Below, in pieces: positions 1 through 10,758 of a stretch of 64,000 nucleotides of DNA. Under the pieces are notes generated by a model, which was given only the letters and a program-made list of their open reading frames with translations, did not search any database and was not told the origin of the DNA. The stretch covers positions 373,881,868-373,945,867 of the forward strand of contig OX422207.1 in NCBI GenBank assembly GCA_949130495.1, read 5' to 3'. The number at the start of each line of letters is the position of its first letter. The stretch's first letter is position 1. The translations under genes were made by a program, and so were the position numbers. Source of the DNA: Sambucus nigra (lineage: Eukaryota > Streptophyta > Magnoliopsida > Dipsacales > Adoxaceae).

Positions 1-239
1 TTTACTTCTTTTCTCTATGTAATTCTTGGGCAATATCTTCCAAAGGAAATTTTGAAATGCTCTATTGTTTATGAATGAAGAACGCATACTTTTCAATCCC
101 TTCATTTGTTGTGACTGCTGTTGTGTGCTATAGAGTTTTGTGTTTCTTCAATTCTTCCATTATTCTAAAAAAAATGTCACCCAAAACTTGTATATTTATA
201 ACAATATCTAGTCATAACATCAGTTCAAACTTGGTTATT

Positions 240-2048
240 TTACACATGATAAACCTTCAGCCACTTATTGTTAATCTTAAATGGCTTGTCTTCTTCTATC
301 TTCGAAATTAAGCAATAACCTGAGTCATGCGCTTCCTTCACAACGTAAGGTCCCTCCCAGTTGGCTGCGAACTTTGGTAGAGGAAGTCCCCTGATGTGAT
401 TCACTGTTGCTTTCAATACGAGGTCTCCTTCCACGAGCCTCCTTGGTCTCACCAAGCTGTCATATGCCCTGGAGAGTTGTTTCGTATATATTTGAAAGTG
501 TTGCATCGAGTTATCTCTGTGCTCATCCAACGCTTCCAGCTGTACATGTCTACTGTTAGGGAGCATGCTACTTCTCAAGGCATAACGAGCAGAGGGAACT
601 TCCAATTCTACTGGGAGGATTGCCTCAACGCCATAAACAAGAGAGAACGACGTGTATCCTGTGGGTTTTTGCTTGGTTGTTCGATAGGCCCACAAGACAG
701 CTGGTAATTTGTCATCCCACGCCCCTAGAAAGTCTTCAATCATTTTGTCCAAAATATTAATCAGGGTTTTGTTAGTTGCTTCGGCTTGACCATTTCCCTT
801 TGGGTATGCCACCGTCGAAGTGTGATGAACAATGGAGTGCTTGTCCGTGAGCATTGTTACCTCAGAATTGACGAAGGGGGTCCCATTATCCGAGAGAATT
901 ACTTTTGGGATCCCAAAATGGCAAATGATGTGTTCTCTGATGAAGTTGCTCACTACTCCAGCCGTTTCCTGTTTGAGTGGTATTGCCTCGGCCCATTTTG
1001 TGAAATATTCTGTTGCTACTAGTATCCATATCTTGCCTCTCGAAGAGGGGTGAATTTCCCCCACTAGGTCGAACGCCCAAGTATGAAATGGATAGGGCGT
1101 TGATAGAGAGTGCAAGTCTGTCGATGGGGCATGGATCATATTCCCTTGAAGTTCGCAAGCCTTGCATTTTCGAACAAACTCAGCAGAGTCTTTCTCCATT
1201 GTTGGCCAATAATACCCTAATGTCATCAACTGATCATACAGTTTGGCACCTCCTATATGTGCTGGATCGTGCGCTTGTTTGAGGACCTCCACTGCTTCTT
1301 CCCTCGTGATACATCGCAAGGGCTTGTTAAAGTACCCCTTTCGATAAAGCTGCCCCTCCTGGACGTAGAACCTTGGAGCCCTTCGCCTCAGACCCATTGC
1401 ATCTATTTTCTCCGTTGGGACAACCCCCTCCTGAATGAAGTCGATGTACGGCTGCCTCCAGTCCGTTTGAGTTTCAATAAAATGGCACTTAGCTGCTTCG
1501 AAGAATAGCTGACACTTGTTGCATTTCCGTTGTAGCTCTGCCGCATCCTGCTTCATTCTAGGCCAAAAATACCCCTCCCTTTGAATTCTCCTATATAGAG
1601 GTATCTCAGTCATTTCGCAGTGCTCCTCATGCGTTTTCCTCAATATTTGCTCGGCCTCCTCGGGGCTGACGCATCTTGACAACCATCCTCCTATATTTCT
1701 GAAATAGAGATTTCCCTGGCATGTAAAATATTGGGCCAACTCTCCTAGCCGCATCGCCCCCTCACCAGACTCCAGTTGATTCTTAATGTCTCTTCTCCAG
1801 CCCACCTCCTCCTCCATCGGTAGTAATGACTGTACTACCGAAGGAGCTGTTCTTCGTTGGATCACAACTGTGGTCTCATTGGTTTTCATTATCATCTTCT
1901 GGGCAATAGTGGCATAGGCATCTGGATGGCGGTTCATCGTTCTGGGATGCCTCCTGATCTTGGTCCGATGAAATTGGTTGAGAAGCCTTTGAATGATTGT
2001 TCTATAGGGCGCCAGGCTCATGTGTTTCAACGCATATTCTCCGTTCAC
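240..2048 (-). CDS. Gypsy A integrase, with duplicated HHCC zinc-binding domain
   Basis: This 602-residue open stretch is the C-terminal part of the pol polyprotein; it inserts retroelement cDNA into the genome. Residues 1-30 are the tail of the second RNase H, cut off upstream by a TAG near 2053. Two successive HHCC modules are visible: H140, H143, C176, C179, and H260, H264, C295, C298, each followed or preceded by similar GY(F/Y)WP segments. The catalytic core shows D327 (FDLVG), D387 (LSDNG) and E423 (GQAEATN). The C-terminal part contains a GPYVV segment typical of the gypsy integrase tail, and no chromodomain is seen, which agrees with a non-chromovirus (Tat) affiliation. The first ATG has no special meaning because the protein is normally released from a polyprotein. 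No internal stop is present in this part. Confidence 0.92.
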   Translation of the reverse strand: MNGEYALKHMSLAPYRTIIQRLLNQFHRTKIRRHPRTMNRHPDAYATIAQKMIMKTNETTVVIQRRTAPSVVQSLLPMEEEVGWRRDIKNQLESGEGAMRLGELAQYFTCQGNLYFRNIGGWLSRCVSPEEAEQILRKTHEEHCEMTEIPLYRRIQREGYFWPRMKQDAAELQRKCNKCQLFFEAAKCHFIETQTDWRQPYIDFIQEGVVPTEKIDAMGLRRRAPRFYVQEGQLYRKGYFNKPLRCITREEAVEVLKQAHDPAHIGGAKLYDQLMTLGYYWPTMEKDSAEFVRKCKACELQGNMIHAPSTDLHSLSTPYPFHTWAFDLVGEIHPSSRGKIWILVATEYFTKWAEAIPLKQETAGVVSNFIREHIICHFGIPKVILSDNGTPFVNSEVTMLTDKHSIVHHTSTVAYPKGNGQAEATNKTLINILDKMIEDFLGAWDDKLPAVLWAYRTTKQKPTGYTSFSLVYGVEAILPVELEVPSARYALRSSMLPNSRHVQLEALDEHRDNSMQHFQIYTKQLSRAYDSLVRPRRLVEGDLVLKATVNHIRGLPLPKFAANWEGPYVVKEAHDSGYCLISKIEEDKPFKINNKWLKVYHV

Positions 2049-2051
2049 CTG

Positions 2052-3485
2052 CTAAATTACTAAGTTTGAGTCACCCTTAATGCAGAGTGAGCGAATTCCT
2101 CTTCGAAGAGCCTCTAGAAGCCCTAGTACTAACACCTCGTATTCTGCCTCGTTATTAGAGCAGGGGAAATCTAGTTTGTAGGAAAGGCAAATCTCTTCCA
2201 TCCTTTTTGAAAGAACAACCCCTGCTCCTCCCTTCTTTTCTGCCGAAGATCCATCGAACTGCATCGTCCATTCCTCCTCAGTTGCATCCAGGTAATTGGC
2301 TTGCAAATCATCTCCTGGAATGTCTTCCCTAGGTGGCTCGAAGGTTCCTGAAGGGAAGATGGCCAATAGGTCAGCATACGCCTGGCTTTTGATTGTACGA
2401 GGGACCACACATTTTAAGTCATATTCAGAGAGAATACGGAACCATTTAGCTGCCCTGCCAATCAATATAGTCTTTGCGAGTAAATACCTAATTGGGTCGC
2501 ATCTAGTTACAATATGAATGGTAAAAGACAACATATAATGCCTAAGTTTTTGTGCTACGAAGACCAAGGCTAAACAATGCCTTTCTAAACTAGTATATCT
2601 AACTTCTGGCCCATGTATAATTCTGCTGAGGTAGTAAACCGGCCGTTCTTGCCCATCTACTTCTTGTGCTAGCAGAGCCCCAACGGACCTCGTGGTGGAT
2701 GTGAGGTATAGCTGCAACGGAGCTCCCGCCTGGGGAGGAACCATTATTTGTGGTGACACGAGCAACTTCTTTAGCCCAACAAGGGACTTCTGGTGAATCT
2801 CCCCCCATCTGAACTTCGTGTTCCTTCGCACCAGCTGCATCAGTGGGTGTGTTATTTCGGCCAATTCGGGCACAAATCTCCTAAGGTAGGAGACTTTTCC
2901 AAGAAAACTTTTCAGCTCCTTCGCCGTTCTTGGACATGGCATCTCCAAGATTGCCCGCTGTTTATCCTGGTCCATCTGTACCCCTTGTCGATTAACCACG
3001 AAGCCTAAAAACTTACCACTTGTTACCCCGAAGACACACTTTAATGGGTTCATCCTTAACTTGTACCTCCTGCACCGAGCAAACACCTTCCTTAAATCGT
3101 TCAGATGGGACTCTTCCTTCTTCGATTTGATGACCAAGTCGTCCACGTAGAATTCCACAAATTTGTGGAAGAAGTCATGAAAAATGGCCATCATCATTCT
3201 TTGGTACGTAGCTCCGGCGTTCTTGAGCCCAAACGGCAGTACCTTGTACATGAAGTTGCCCAACGGCGTTCTGAATGCTGTTTTCTCTGCGTCAGAAGGG
3301 TCCATCTTGATCTGGTTGTATCCCACATATCCATCCATGAAGCTGTACATCTCATGACCAGCCGTGGTGTCTATCAAACTGTCGATGGAGGGTAGGGGAA
3401 ACTCATCTTTAGGGCAGGCCCTATTCAAGTCTCTGAAATCCACGCAGATCCTTATTTGGCTTTTGTCTTTCTTCCCTACTGGCAC
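2052..3485 (-). pseudogene. Gypsy A reverse transcriptase, RNase H and second RNase H
   Basis: The 477-residue open segment of pol begins inside the RT fingers. It carries the RT palm motif YVDD at residues 113-116 and the segment PFGLKNAGATYQ typical of gypsy RT. A first RNase H follows at about 255-375. Its usual first catalytic Asp is replaced: LYLTST at 259-264 has T where D is expected. A second RNase H begins at about 406 with MQFDGSS (D411), NNEAEYE (E448) and GDSN (D472), the expected carboxylates. Loss of the first RNase H site with a retained second one is what is described for Tat-lineage elements. TAG stops bound the segment at both ends (near 2053 and 3498); the reading continues in frame into the integrase segment and into the upstream linker, so these are point mutations in one former pol ORF. 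Confidence 0.9.
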
Positions 3486-3497
3486 AATGCTAGATAG

Positions 3498-3929
3498 CTA
3501 GAGGGGATGTTGTATAGGCTTGATAAATCCTGCTACTAATAAGCGTTGGACCTCTTCTTTAATCTTCAAATCTATTTCAGGCTTGTAAGTTCTTGTTGCT
3601 TGCTTTACTGGAATAGCCGAAGGAATCACGTTCAACTTGTGGTAGCTCACTTCCTCATCCAGCCCTTCCATTTCAGTGTACTTCCATGCGAAGAGATCTA
3701 TGAACTCCCGAATCAGGTTAACCAAGGCTTTTTGTTTCTCCTTAACAAGATCTTTCGAGATGAAGATAGGCCTGGGTTCTTCCCCTTCTTCTGCTAGGTT
3801 TAGTTGCTCCAACTCTTGTGCCTGGGGCCTTGGTTGGTCTGTCATGTAGTCTGGTTCTTCGGCGACATCTTCTATGAACTCTTGTATGCTGGAGTTGTCT
3901 ATCACCATACACTGCCCCTGTTGATCCAC
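3498..3929 (-). pseudogene. Gypsy A protease-RT linker and RT N-terminus
   Basis: This 143-residue segment joins the protease region to the RT. Its last third contains the conserved entry to gypsy RT (FAWKYTEMEGLD, then VKQATRTYKPE and a segment ending GFIKPIQHPL), and a TAG follows, after which the same frame continues with SSIVPVGKKDKS. Residues 1-60 are acidic and look like interdomain linker. Between 3930 and 4120 the frame can be followed upstream but contains a TAA near 4002 and another stop at 4121, so this is a broken part of the polyprotein and not a separate gene. Confidence 0.85.
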
Positions 3930-4120
3930 TAAAAAACACTCATATATCGGGTCAACCTCATTGTCAGTCTTTTCGGCCGCCCGTTCACACCATTACAAGC
4001 GGTACACCACTTTTCCCTCTTCAGTGACAATCTTCTTGCATTGCCTGCTGGTGGCTGTTACTACGGCTTTTCTCTTCCTTTCTCTGGAAGCCTCAGCGAT
4101 CCTTTCCCCTGAAAAATGAC

Positions 4121-5153
4121 TTAACACGCTTTTTCGTTGGACCTCATGCTCGCCTGGGTCTGCCTAGGCCTCATCTTTTCTTTGAGCTGCTTCGAGATGT
4201 TCTGGGGTCGGGGGACCGTCCGGTATGTTTCCTTTATCCTCTTCCCCTCGCCACTCTCATTTAAAGGTCCCATTCTTTCTCTAATCGAGGGGACCCAGGC
4301 TCCCTCCATTCTCCTCATTAGAACTCGTACGTCCTCTTCGAGCTCTGTATAAAAGGCTGCATCCACCAAGTGTGCTTCTTCGATAGCGAAAGGCCTCTTA
4401 GTTGCCCTAATAGTTACTTCTGTCCCCTTGATATTCGCCTTAGCACATTGATGGTACGTTGAGGGAACTAAACCCTGGTTGTGCATCCATACTCTCCCTA
4501 CTAACAAATGATAGGAAGTTGCACTTTCTATTACATGGAATTTGATATGGGAACTCAGATTTCCCATCACTATCCCCACGTTTACATACCCAATGGATTT
4601 GGAAGATTGATTATCGTAGCCCGAGATTACCAAGGGCATGGCAACCAACCTTTCTTCCGGAATATTAGCCGCGTGGAAGGAGTTGATTGGCATAATGTTG
4701 ATGGAGGCACCCCCGTCCATAAGAGTCCTGGCGAAGCTAACCCCGTTAATACCGGCGGTTATATACAGGGGCCTATTATAGGGGAACCTTACAGCTCTAT
4801 CCGCATCACTGAACGTTACCTCTGATAGGAACTTCTTTACTAGCCTAGCCATGGGTCCCCTCCATCTTAGCGAGGGGACTGCATTTCTTCTTGCAATATC
4901 CAAGATCGCCTGAGTTATCTCCATTCTGCTTTCTTTTGGGATTCCCACTTGGTCGAAGAACCAAGTGAAGTTTGGAGATTTTGAAACTGCGCTATATTCT
5001 ATGACTGGGTCCGTTTCCTCGCCCTCAACGCTATAGGCGTCTTCTAAGTCCCTAGCACTTGCTTTATCATACGCCAGAACTACGTTAGCCATTCCCCTAG
5101 TGCAATACTCCAGTGCTTTATCGAACTCCATTATTTCCCCTCCCCCCTCCCGC
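4121..5153 (-). pseudogene. Gypsy A aspartic protease region
   Basis: The segment encodes the retroviral-type aspartic protease that would cut the gag-pol polyprotein. The active-site motif is LMDGGAS, with the typical downstream block YHLLVGRVWMH and the flap region between them. Upstream is about 100 residues of linker starting MEFDKALEYC. The frame stays open from 5131 up to 5153, where CACTA-1 begins. Deleting CACTA-1 and one copy of its CGC duplication joins this frame to the gag tail at 11838 without a shift, so the two parts were one ORF. The downstream end is a stop at 4121, in frame with the following linker. Confidence 0.88.
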
Positions 5154-5204
5154 CACTACACCAAAATGGGCAAATTGTCACCTTTCAGTCGGCCAGCCTT
5201 GTCA

Positions 5205-5372
5205 AGGTCATTGACCGTGACAAAAAAACACGCGTTTTATGTCACGGTCATTCACCTTGACACGACCGTGACAACGACTTGTCACGGTCATTGACCGTGA
5301 CAAGCCCGTGACAAATTTAATTGTCACGGTCTTGTCACGGTCAATGACCTTGACACGACCGTGACAACTTTT
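5205..5372. repeat. CACTA-1 5' subterminal palindromic repeats
   Basis: Several copies of a unit built on GTCACGGTCATTGACCGTGA, an almost perfect palindrome, and of the variants with GACCTTGACA are packed here. Repeats like these inside CACTA ends are the binding sites of the element's TnpA protein in En/Spm; the equivalent role here is inferred. After about 5372 a pyrimidine-rich leader (5372-5480) follows. Confidence 0.9.
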
Positions 5373-5499
5373 CCAGCAAAAACCCTTTCCCCCTTCTTTT
5401 TTCCCTCCCACCGTTCCCTCCCGCTCTCTATCTCTCTCGACTCGATGCTGCTCTCTCTCAGGTCCAATTTCTCTCTCTCTCTTCCATTTATATATATAT

Positions 5500-6240
5500 T
5501 TGTTTGTATATTTATGTGTGTATGTGTATATATATATGTGTGTGTGTATGTGTGTGCATGTGTGGGGGGTGGGGCGGGATGGGGGAGGGGGTGGTGGAGG
5601 GGGGCAGGGGGAGGGGGCGGTGGAGGGGGCAGGGGGTGGGGTGCGGTGTGTGTGTGTGTGTGGTGGTGTGTTTTGGGGGAGGGGGTGGTGGAGGGGGGCT
5701 GGGGGTGGGGTAGGGTGGGGTGTGTGTGTGTGTGTGGTGGTGTGTGGTGGGGGAGGGGGTGGTGGAGGGGGGCAGGGGGTGGGGTGGGGTGTGTGTGTGG
5801 TGGTGTGTGGTGGGGGTGGGGCAGGATGGGGCAGGGTGGGGGAGGGGGTGGTGGAGGGGGGCAGGGGGTGGGGCGGGGTGGGGCAGGGGGTGGGGTGGGG
5901 TGCGGTGTGTGTGTGTGTGTGGTGGTGTGTTTTGGGGGAGGGGGGGAGGGGGTGGGGGTGGTGGAGGGGGGGCAGGGGGTTGGGTAGGGTGGGGTGTGTG
6001 TGTGTGTGTGGTGGGGGAGGGGGTGGTGGAGGGGGGCAGGGGGTGGGGTGGGGTGGGGTGTGTGTGTGTGTGTGGTGGTGTGTGGTGGGGGAGGGGGTGG
6101 TGGAGGGGGGCAGGGGGTGGGGTGGGCACACCTACGCACACACGCACACCTACGCCACACACACACGCACACCTACGCACCTACGGACACACACACACCC
6201 CACCCCACCCCCTGCCCCCCTCCACCACCCCCTCCCCCAT
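5500..6240. repeat. GT/G-rich minisatellite in CACTA-1 leader, with inverted end
   Basis: From about 5500 a GT microsatellite passes into a tandem array of roughly 70-110-bp units made of (GT)n, GGGGGAGGGGGTGGTGGA and GGGGGGCAGGGGGTGGGG blocks. Dozens of G-runs of four or more lie on the plus strand. At 6128-6200 the composition flips to ACACAC and CCCCACCCC, so 6088-6127 and 6198-6238 form an inverted repeat of about 40 bp. Open reading frames across this tract on both strands are low-complexity artefacts. A shorter tract of the same composition is in CACTA-2 at 16975-17260, so the array is part of the family and varies in length. Confidence 0.9.
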
Positions 6241-6475
6241 CATTGTGTGAATAGGTATGAGATCATAATTTGGAGGAATTCACGTCCAAGAAATAATTTG
6301 GATTCCCTTTAGGGTCTTATGTCTTGAATTAATCTGAGGGGGTGGGGGTGGGGGTGGGTGGGGTTTTGAATATTATTTACATTCAAAATAAATAATTGAT
6401 AATAGTTGGATAATAATTGTTTTTATACCTATAGAATAGCTTAGATAGTGTGTGTGTGTGTATGTGGTCAATACA

Positions 6476-6565
6476 TGAATTTATTTTTGTATTTGAATTA
6501 TCCCATGAATTTATTTTTGTATTTGAATTATCCCATGAATTTATTTTTGTATTTGAATTAACCCA
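6476..6565. repeat. 30-bp tandem repeat, three copies
   Basis: Three consecutive units starting ATGAATTTATTTTTGTATTT and ending TATCCC or TAACCC, almost identical, lie in the CACTA-1 leader between the G-rich tract and the hairpin region. Confidence 0.9.
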
Positions 6566-6656
6566 TTATATGAAACATACTTGAAATTAAATATAGTGCG
6601 CATAGATACTAGCATTCTAGTTCTTATGCGTACGCATTCAATAACCCTTAGACCCG

Positions 6657-6693
6657 TTCGAGAGTCATTACCCCTGTAATGAGATCTCTCGAA
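6657..6693 (+). other. Short perfect hairpin upstream of TNP2 (CACTA-1)
   Basis: TTCGAGAG pairs with CTCTCGAA, and within it TCATTAC pairs with GTAATGA around a 4-base loop; a 3-base bulge interrupts the descending arm. The same element is at 18370-18406 in CACTA-2 with one mismatch. It lies about 400 bases before the TNP2 start, in leader or intron sequence. Confidence 0.75.
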
Positions 6694-6794
6694 TTGTCCC
6701 GTTTGGACAGTTTGAGACTGTATAATTTTTGTATAATATTCTTATTGGCTTAAAGTTGTTACTTTTGGAGGAAGTTCTGCAGTCGTATCTTAAT

Positions 6795-6896
6795 GTTCTC
6801 TGGGTACATACTAGATTGACAAGTGTGACTGTTATTTTAATTGACCAATTGAAATAACACTCACACCTGCCAATCTACGTCGTGTACTTGGAGAAC
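6795..6896 (+). other. 102-nt foldback upstream of TNP2 (CACTA-1)
   Basis: An imperfect inverted repeat runs from GTTCTC at 6795 to GAGAAC at 6896, with arms near 50 bases meeting at TTTTAATTGACCAATTGAAA. CACTA-2 has the same 102-nt structure at 18508-18609. A loop-proximal difference (T against C, opposite G) keeps pairing in both. Size and shape resemble a small-RNA precursor or a regulatory leader stem; function is unknown. Confidence 0.75.
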
Positions 6897-7098
6897 TAAG
6901 GGGATATGCTGTCGAATTTTTTTCAAATCGTAACAATGTGCATGAGCTGTTAAGTATATTACAGAAAAATTCATTCTTGAATGGGATAGGACCACATACC
7001 CTTTAATAGGATAATTAAATGATGGGATAATTAAAAAAAACATACTATAAATCTAAGTTTTGTTTACCTTTAATAGGTGTTTAGTTGTGGTAGCTGTG

Positions 7099-10000
7099 AT
7101 GGGATATCCGAAATACAAAGAGTGGATGGGTGAGACTAATAGAATGGGGGATGTGTTTCGCAGAGGTGCTAACGAATTTGTGAAATATGCAAAGAGATGT
7201 CGTAATGATGAAGAGTTTTCGTGTCCGTGTGCTAGGTGTAAGAATGGTAAGGTGTTTGAGTGGAAAACAGTTGAACTACATTTGTTAAGATCGGGTATGC
7301 AAGATAGTTATCGATTTTGGAGTTTTCACGGTGAATTGAAAGTTCCTTTTGTCCCTGACCAACCTTTACAACATCCTTCAACAAGTAGAATAGATGAAGA
7401 AGGGGACGACGTAGATCATAATATGTTAGAGGATTTAGTTGATGATGCGTACGGAGTTTATGAAGCTGAGGAGAATGAGGTTACTGATGATGTAGAAGAT
7501 TCAAGTGCTCGTGAAGATAACACGATAAAACTTGACGATGACTACCAAAGTTTAAAATTTAAGGCGACCCAACCGTTATACTCTGGCTGTGAGAAAGATC
7601 AAACAACTTTACATGCCATGGTTGGTTTGCACAGTTTGAAGACGCAGTACGGTTTGTCTGGCAATAGCGTGACGGGAATTCTGAAATGGGTGAAGGGCTT
7701 ATTACCCAAGGTGAATACACTTCCAAATAGCTATCCTGTTATGAAGAACAATTTGAAAGGTTTGGGAATGAAGTATAAATCGATTCATGCTTGTGTGTAT
7801 GACTGCATACTATACCGAAAGGAGTATGAAAATCTCGATCGTTGTCCGGCATGCGATGAACCTAGATATGTCCAATCTACTAGTAAGGAAGGCACAAGCT
7901 CAAAAGTGCCTCAAAAAGTATTGAAATATTTTCCCGTTGGGCCTAGATTAAAGCGATTTTTCACAGTGATTGCAGAGGCAATGACTTGGCATGCTAGGGC
8001 AGAAGTAGGGGGTAATATCATGCGTCATCCTATTGATTCTACTGCTTGGCGGAGGATGAATTATGAGTATCCCGATTTTGCTAGAGAACAACGCAACATT
8101 CGTTTGGCTATATCAACAGATGGTTTCAATCCATTTGGAAATCTAAGCACCAATCAGAGTGTATGGCCAGTGATCCTAGCCCCACTCAACCTCCCTCCTT
8201 CACAATGTATGAGACCTGAATTTTCGATGATGGCTTTATTGATACCTGGGCCAAAGGCACCAAGTGAAGACATTGATATTTACCTGGCTCCTTTGGTAGA
8301 AGAATTAAATGAGTTGTGGGAAGATGGTGTGCAATCATTTGACTCTTTTAGAAAAGAAGAGTTTACGCTGAAAGCTATGTTGATGTGGGCAATTCATGAT
8401 TTTCTAGCTTATGGGACATTATCCGGATGTGTAGTACATGGTTATTTGGGGTGTCCTATTTGTGGAGAGGAGACTGAATCTCTTCGTCTATCCTCCAGCT
8501 TAAAAAATGTATATCATTGCCACAGGAGGTTTTTACCCCCAGCTCATAGTTTCAGATTTGAGAAAGCTTCCAATTTTTTATTGGGCGGAGTTGAACATAG
8601 GCTACCGCCGAGACAACTTTCGGGTTCAGAAATTGAAAGTAAATCTTCTAAATGTGGCCCAAATATGCCAGGTAAGAATCCCAAATTTAAGAATGTCAAG
8701 CATAAGAAGACCCCAACTGGGAATGAAACTGAGATAAGAAAGGCATGGTCTCGGAGGTCAATTTTATTTGACTTGCCTTATTGGAAGAAAAACCCGGTGC
8801 GCCATGTATTGGATGTGATGCATGCAGAGAAGAACTTCGCCGAACATATTGTGGGTACTTTCCTTCGGGGGAGTCATTCGAAGGATGGAGAAAATGCACG
8901 AAAAGACCTTAAAACGTTAAAACTTAAACCACAACTATGGTTGAAAGAAGATAGTAGGGGAAGGACAATAATTCCCCCTGGTGCGTTTACTTTGACGAGT
9001 GAGGAAAGGAAGGTGCTTCTAGACACAATATATAATTTGAAGGGCCCATCTACTTTTTCGTCCAACTTGCAAAGGATTGTGAATTATGCTACTCATGATT
9101 TACATAAGTGTAAGTCCCACGATTGGCATGTGATCATGCAATTGGTCCCTCTATTGTTTAAGCACTGTTTCTCCAAGCACAAGGATTTGCGTAGGGCTAT
9201 TATGCAAATTAGTATTACCTTCTCCCTCTTGTGTGAGAAGGTAGTGAATCGAGAACACATAGTGGCCGCAAAATTGGCTGTGAACGAAGCGATTTGTGTA
9301 TTGGAGAAGTACTTTCCCCCAGCATTCTTTGACATAAGTGTTCACTTGTTGGTACACCTATCCGACGAGGCACTTCTTTGTGGTCCAGTTAGATATCGGT
9401 GGATGTATCCGTTTGAAAGATTGATGAAAGTTTTTAAAGATTACGTCAAGAATACGCGATATATTGCAGGATCAATTGCAGAGGAATACATCACCGTGGA
9501 GTCATCAATATATACTCGGGAATATATGACTGACTCTACCAGCGTTGATGACACTGATGAATTCCTCGATGATGGTGGTAATGTGATGGGAAAACGAGTG
9601 AAATTAACGAGTTTGCAACATGAACAAGTAGCTCGTTATCTATTTGACACACAAGAAGATGTCGAAGAATGGAAAAAGTAAGTTTCGAATATTATAATGT
9701 TTAACATTATTTTAGATTATTTTATACATGATTAATTTTGTAATATGCAGTAAATATGAAGCCTGTGAGAACAATAAAAGACGAAAAACAGTGGTACAAT
9801 CAGACATCGAATTTAGGCTATGGTTGACACAAGAGGTAATTACAATGAAAACAGTCGTTATATAACGTTACATTACACTCAAATTTTACCACTAATATAA
9901 TTAATTTATCTATATTCTCAGCTCCTAAAGATGGGTGATGCGACATCAAGGCTTGCTCGTCTAGCCACTGGACCCTTGTTCGTGGCACAAGAGTATAAAA

Positions 10001-10509
10001 AATATCGATTGAACGGTTACATTTTCGGCGCTAAAGTGTACGAGGAAAGTACAAATGTACAGAACTCGAGAATTTCATACAAGGCTCTTACTTTCTTTCG
10101 AGCAAGCGCAAAAGATAAAAACCTCGTTGAAGCTGAAATGACTTACTATGGTGTAATCCAAAATATATTTGAATTGGATTATATAAGCTTCAAAGAGGTT
10201 GTATTTTACTGTGAATGGGTAAGAGTTGAGGATAAAAATGCTTGTAAAGTTGATCCTGTCACCAATTTGATCATGGTTGACTTGTCCAAGTTGAAGAGCA
10301 ACGACCACGTGAGCGATGAGCCGTTTGTTTGTGCATTTCAAAAGGTTAAGCAAGTGTTTTACTCGGAGTATATCAACAACGAGCCGTGGTCAATTGTCCA
10401 ACACGCGCCAAGGCGTCTAAATAGTAGTGTGGATGACTTGGCTGCTCCTACCGAATATCAATCCATTTTTGATGATAACCCGAATTTGAAACAATTTTTC
10501 AATTTGTAA
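7099..10509 (+). CDS. tnp2: TNP2-type CACTA transposase, three exons, open
   Basis: The DDE transposase cuts and joins CACTA ends. The start is the ATG at 7099 (MGYPKYKEWM), also present in CACTA-2; an in-frame ATG at 7060 is less conserved. Exon 1 is 7099-9677, ending before GTAAGT. Exon 2 is 9751-9835, after ATATGCAG and before GTAATT. Exon 3 is 9922-10509, after TATTCTCAG. Phases agree exactly, giving 1083 codons plus stop without interruption. Visible domains, N to C: transposase-associated domain (residues about 1-75, with CPCARCKN), an acidic linker, the tnp2 core with ISTDGFNPFG and DVMHAEKN acidic residues, a DUF4218-like block (ICVLEKYFPPAFFDISVHLL), and a DUF4216-like block in exon 3 (VFYCEWVRVED). 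A splice acceptor-like TTAG just before the start suggests a non-coding first exon. Family assignment is secure; activity is not shown. Confidence 0.94.
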
Positions 10510-10591
10510 TAATTATTTCAATTTGTACCGAAACATCCATTTTTAATGCTTTTACTTGATCTGCACTTTATCATTTTCACTCTTGTGTAGT

Positions 10592-10758
10592 GTGCGTGTG
10601 TGGAGAGGAGATTAATACATAAATATTCCAACTACATCTAAGTTTTGTTTATACTAATCCATGAATATACGCTTCTTACCTTTAATAGGTGATTAATACA
10701 TAGTTATTTGGGGTGTCCTATTTGTGGAGAGGAGACTGAATCTCTTCGTCTATCCGAA
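10592..10758 (+). repeat. Rearranged CACTA-1 pieces after TNP2
   Basis: The segment contains a second copy of the TNP2 stretch at about 8444-8497 (GGTGTCCTATTTGTGGAGAG and following) and a copy of the short leader piece CTTTAATAGGTGATTA. Neither is in frame with anything. They replace the start of the TnpA-like gene that CACTA-2 has at this position. Confidence 0.7.

Noticed and set aside
5205..5372. CRISPR-like array
   Set aside because: Repeats are palindromic, irregularly spaced, lack unique spacers of constant size, have no cas genes, and sit inside CACTA termini of a plant.
5208..6312. Long ORFs of 200-307 residues on both strands, Pro/His/Thr- or Gly/Val/Cys-rich
   Set aside because: They translate GT/CA and G/C repeats in several frames at once; no domain or codon signal.
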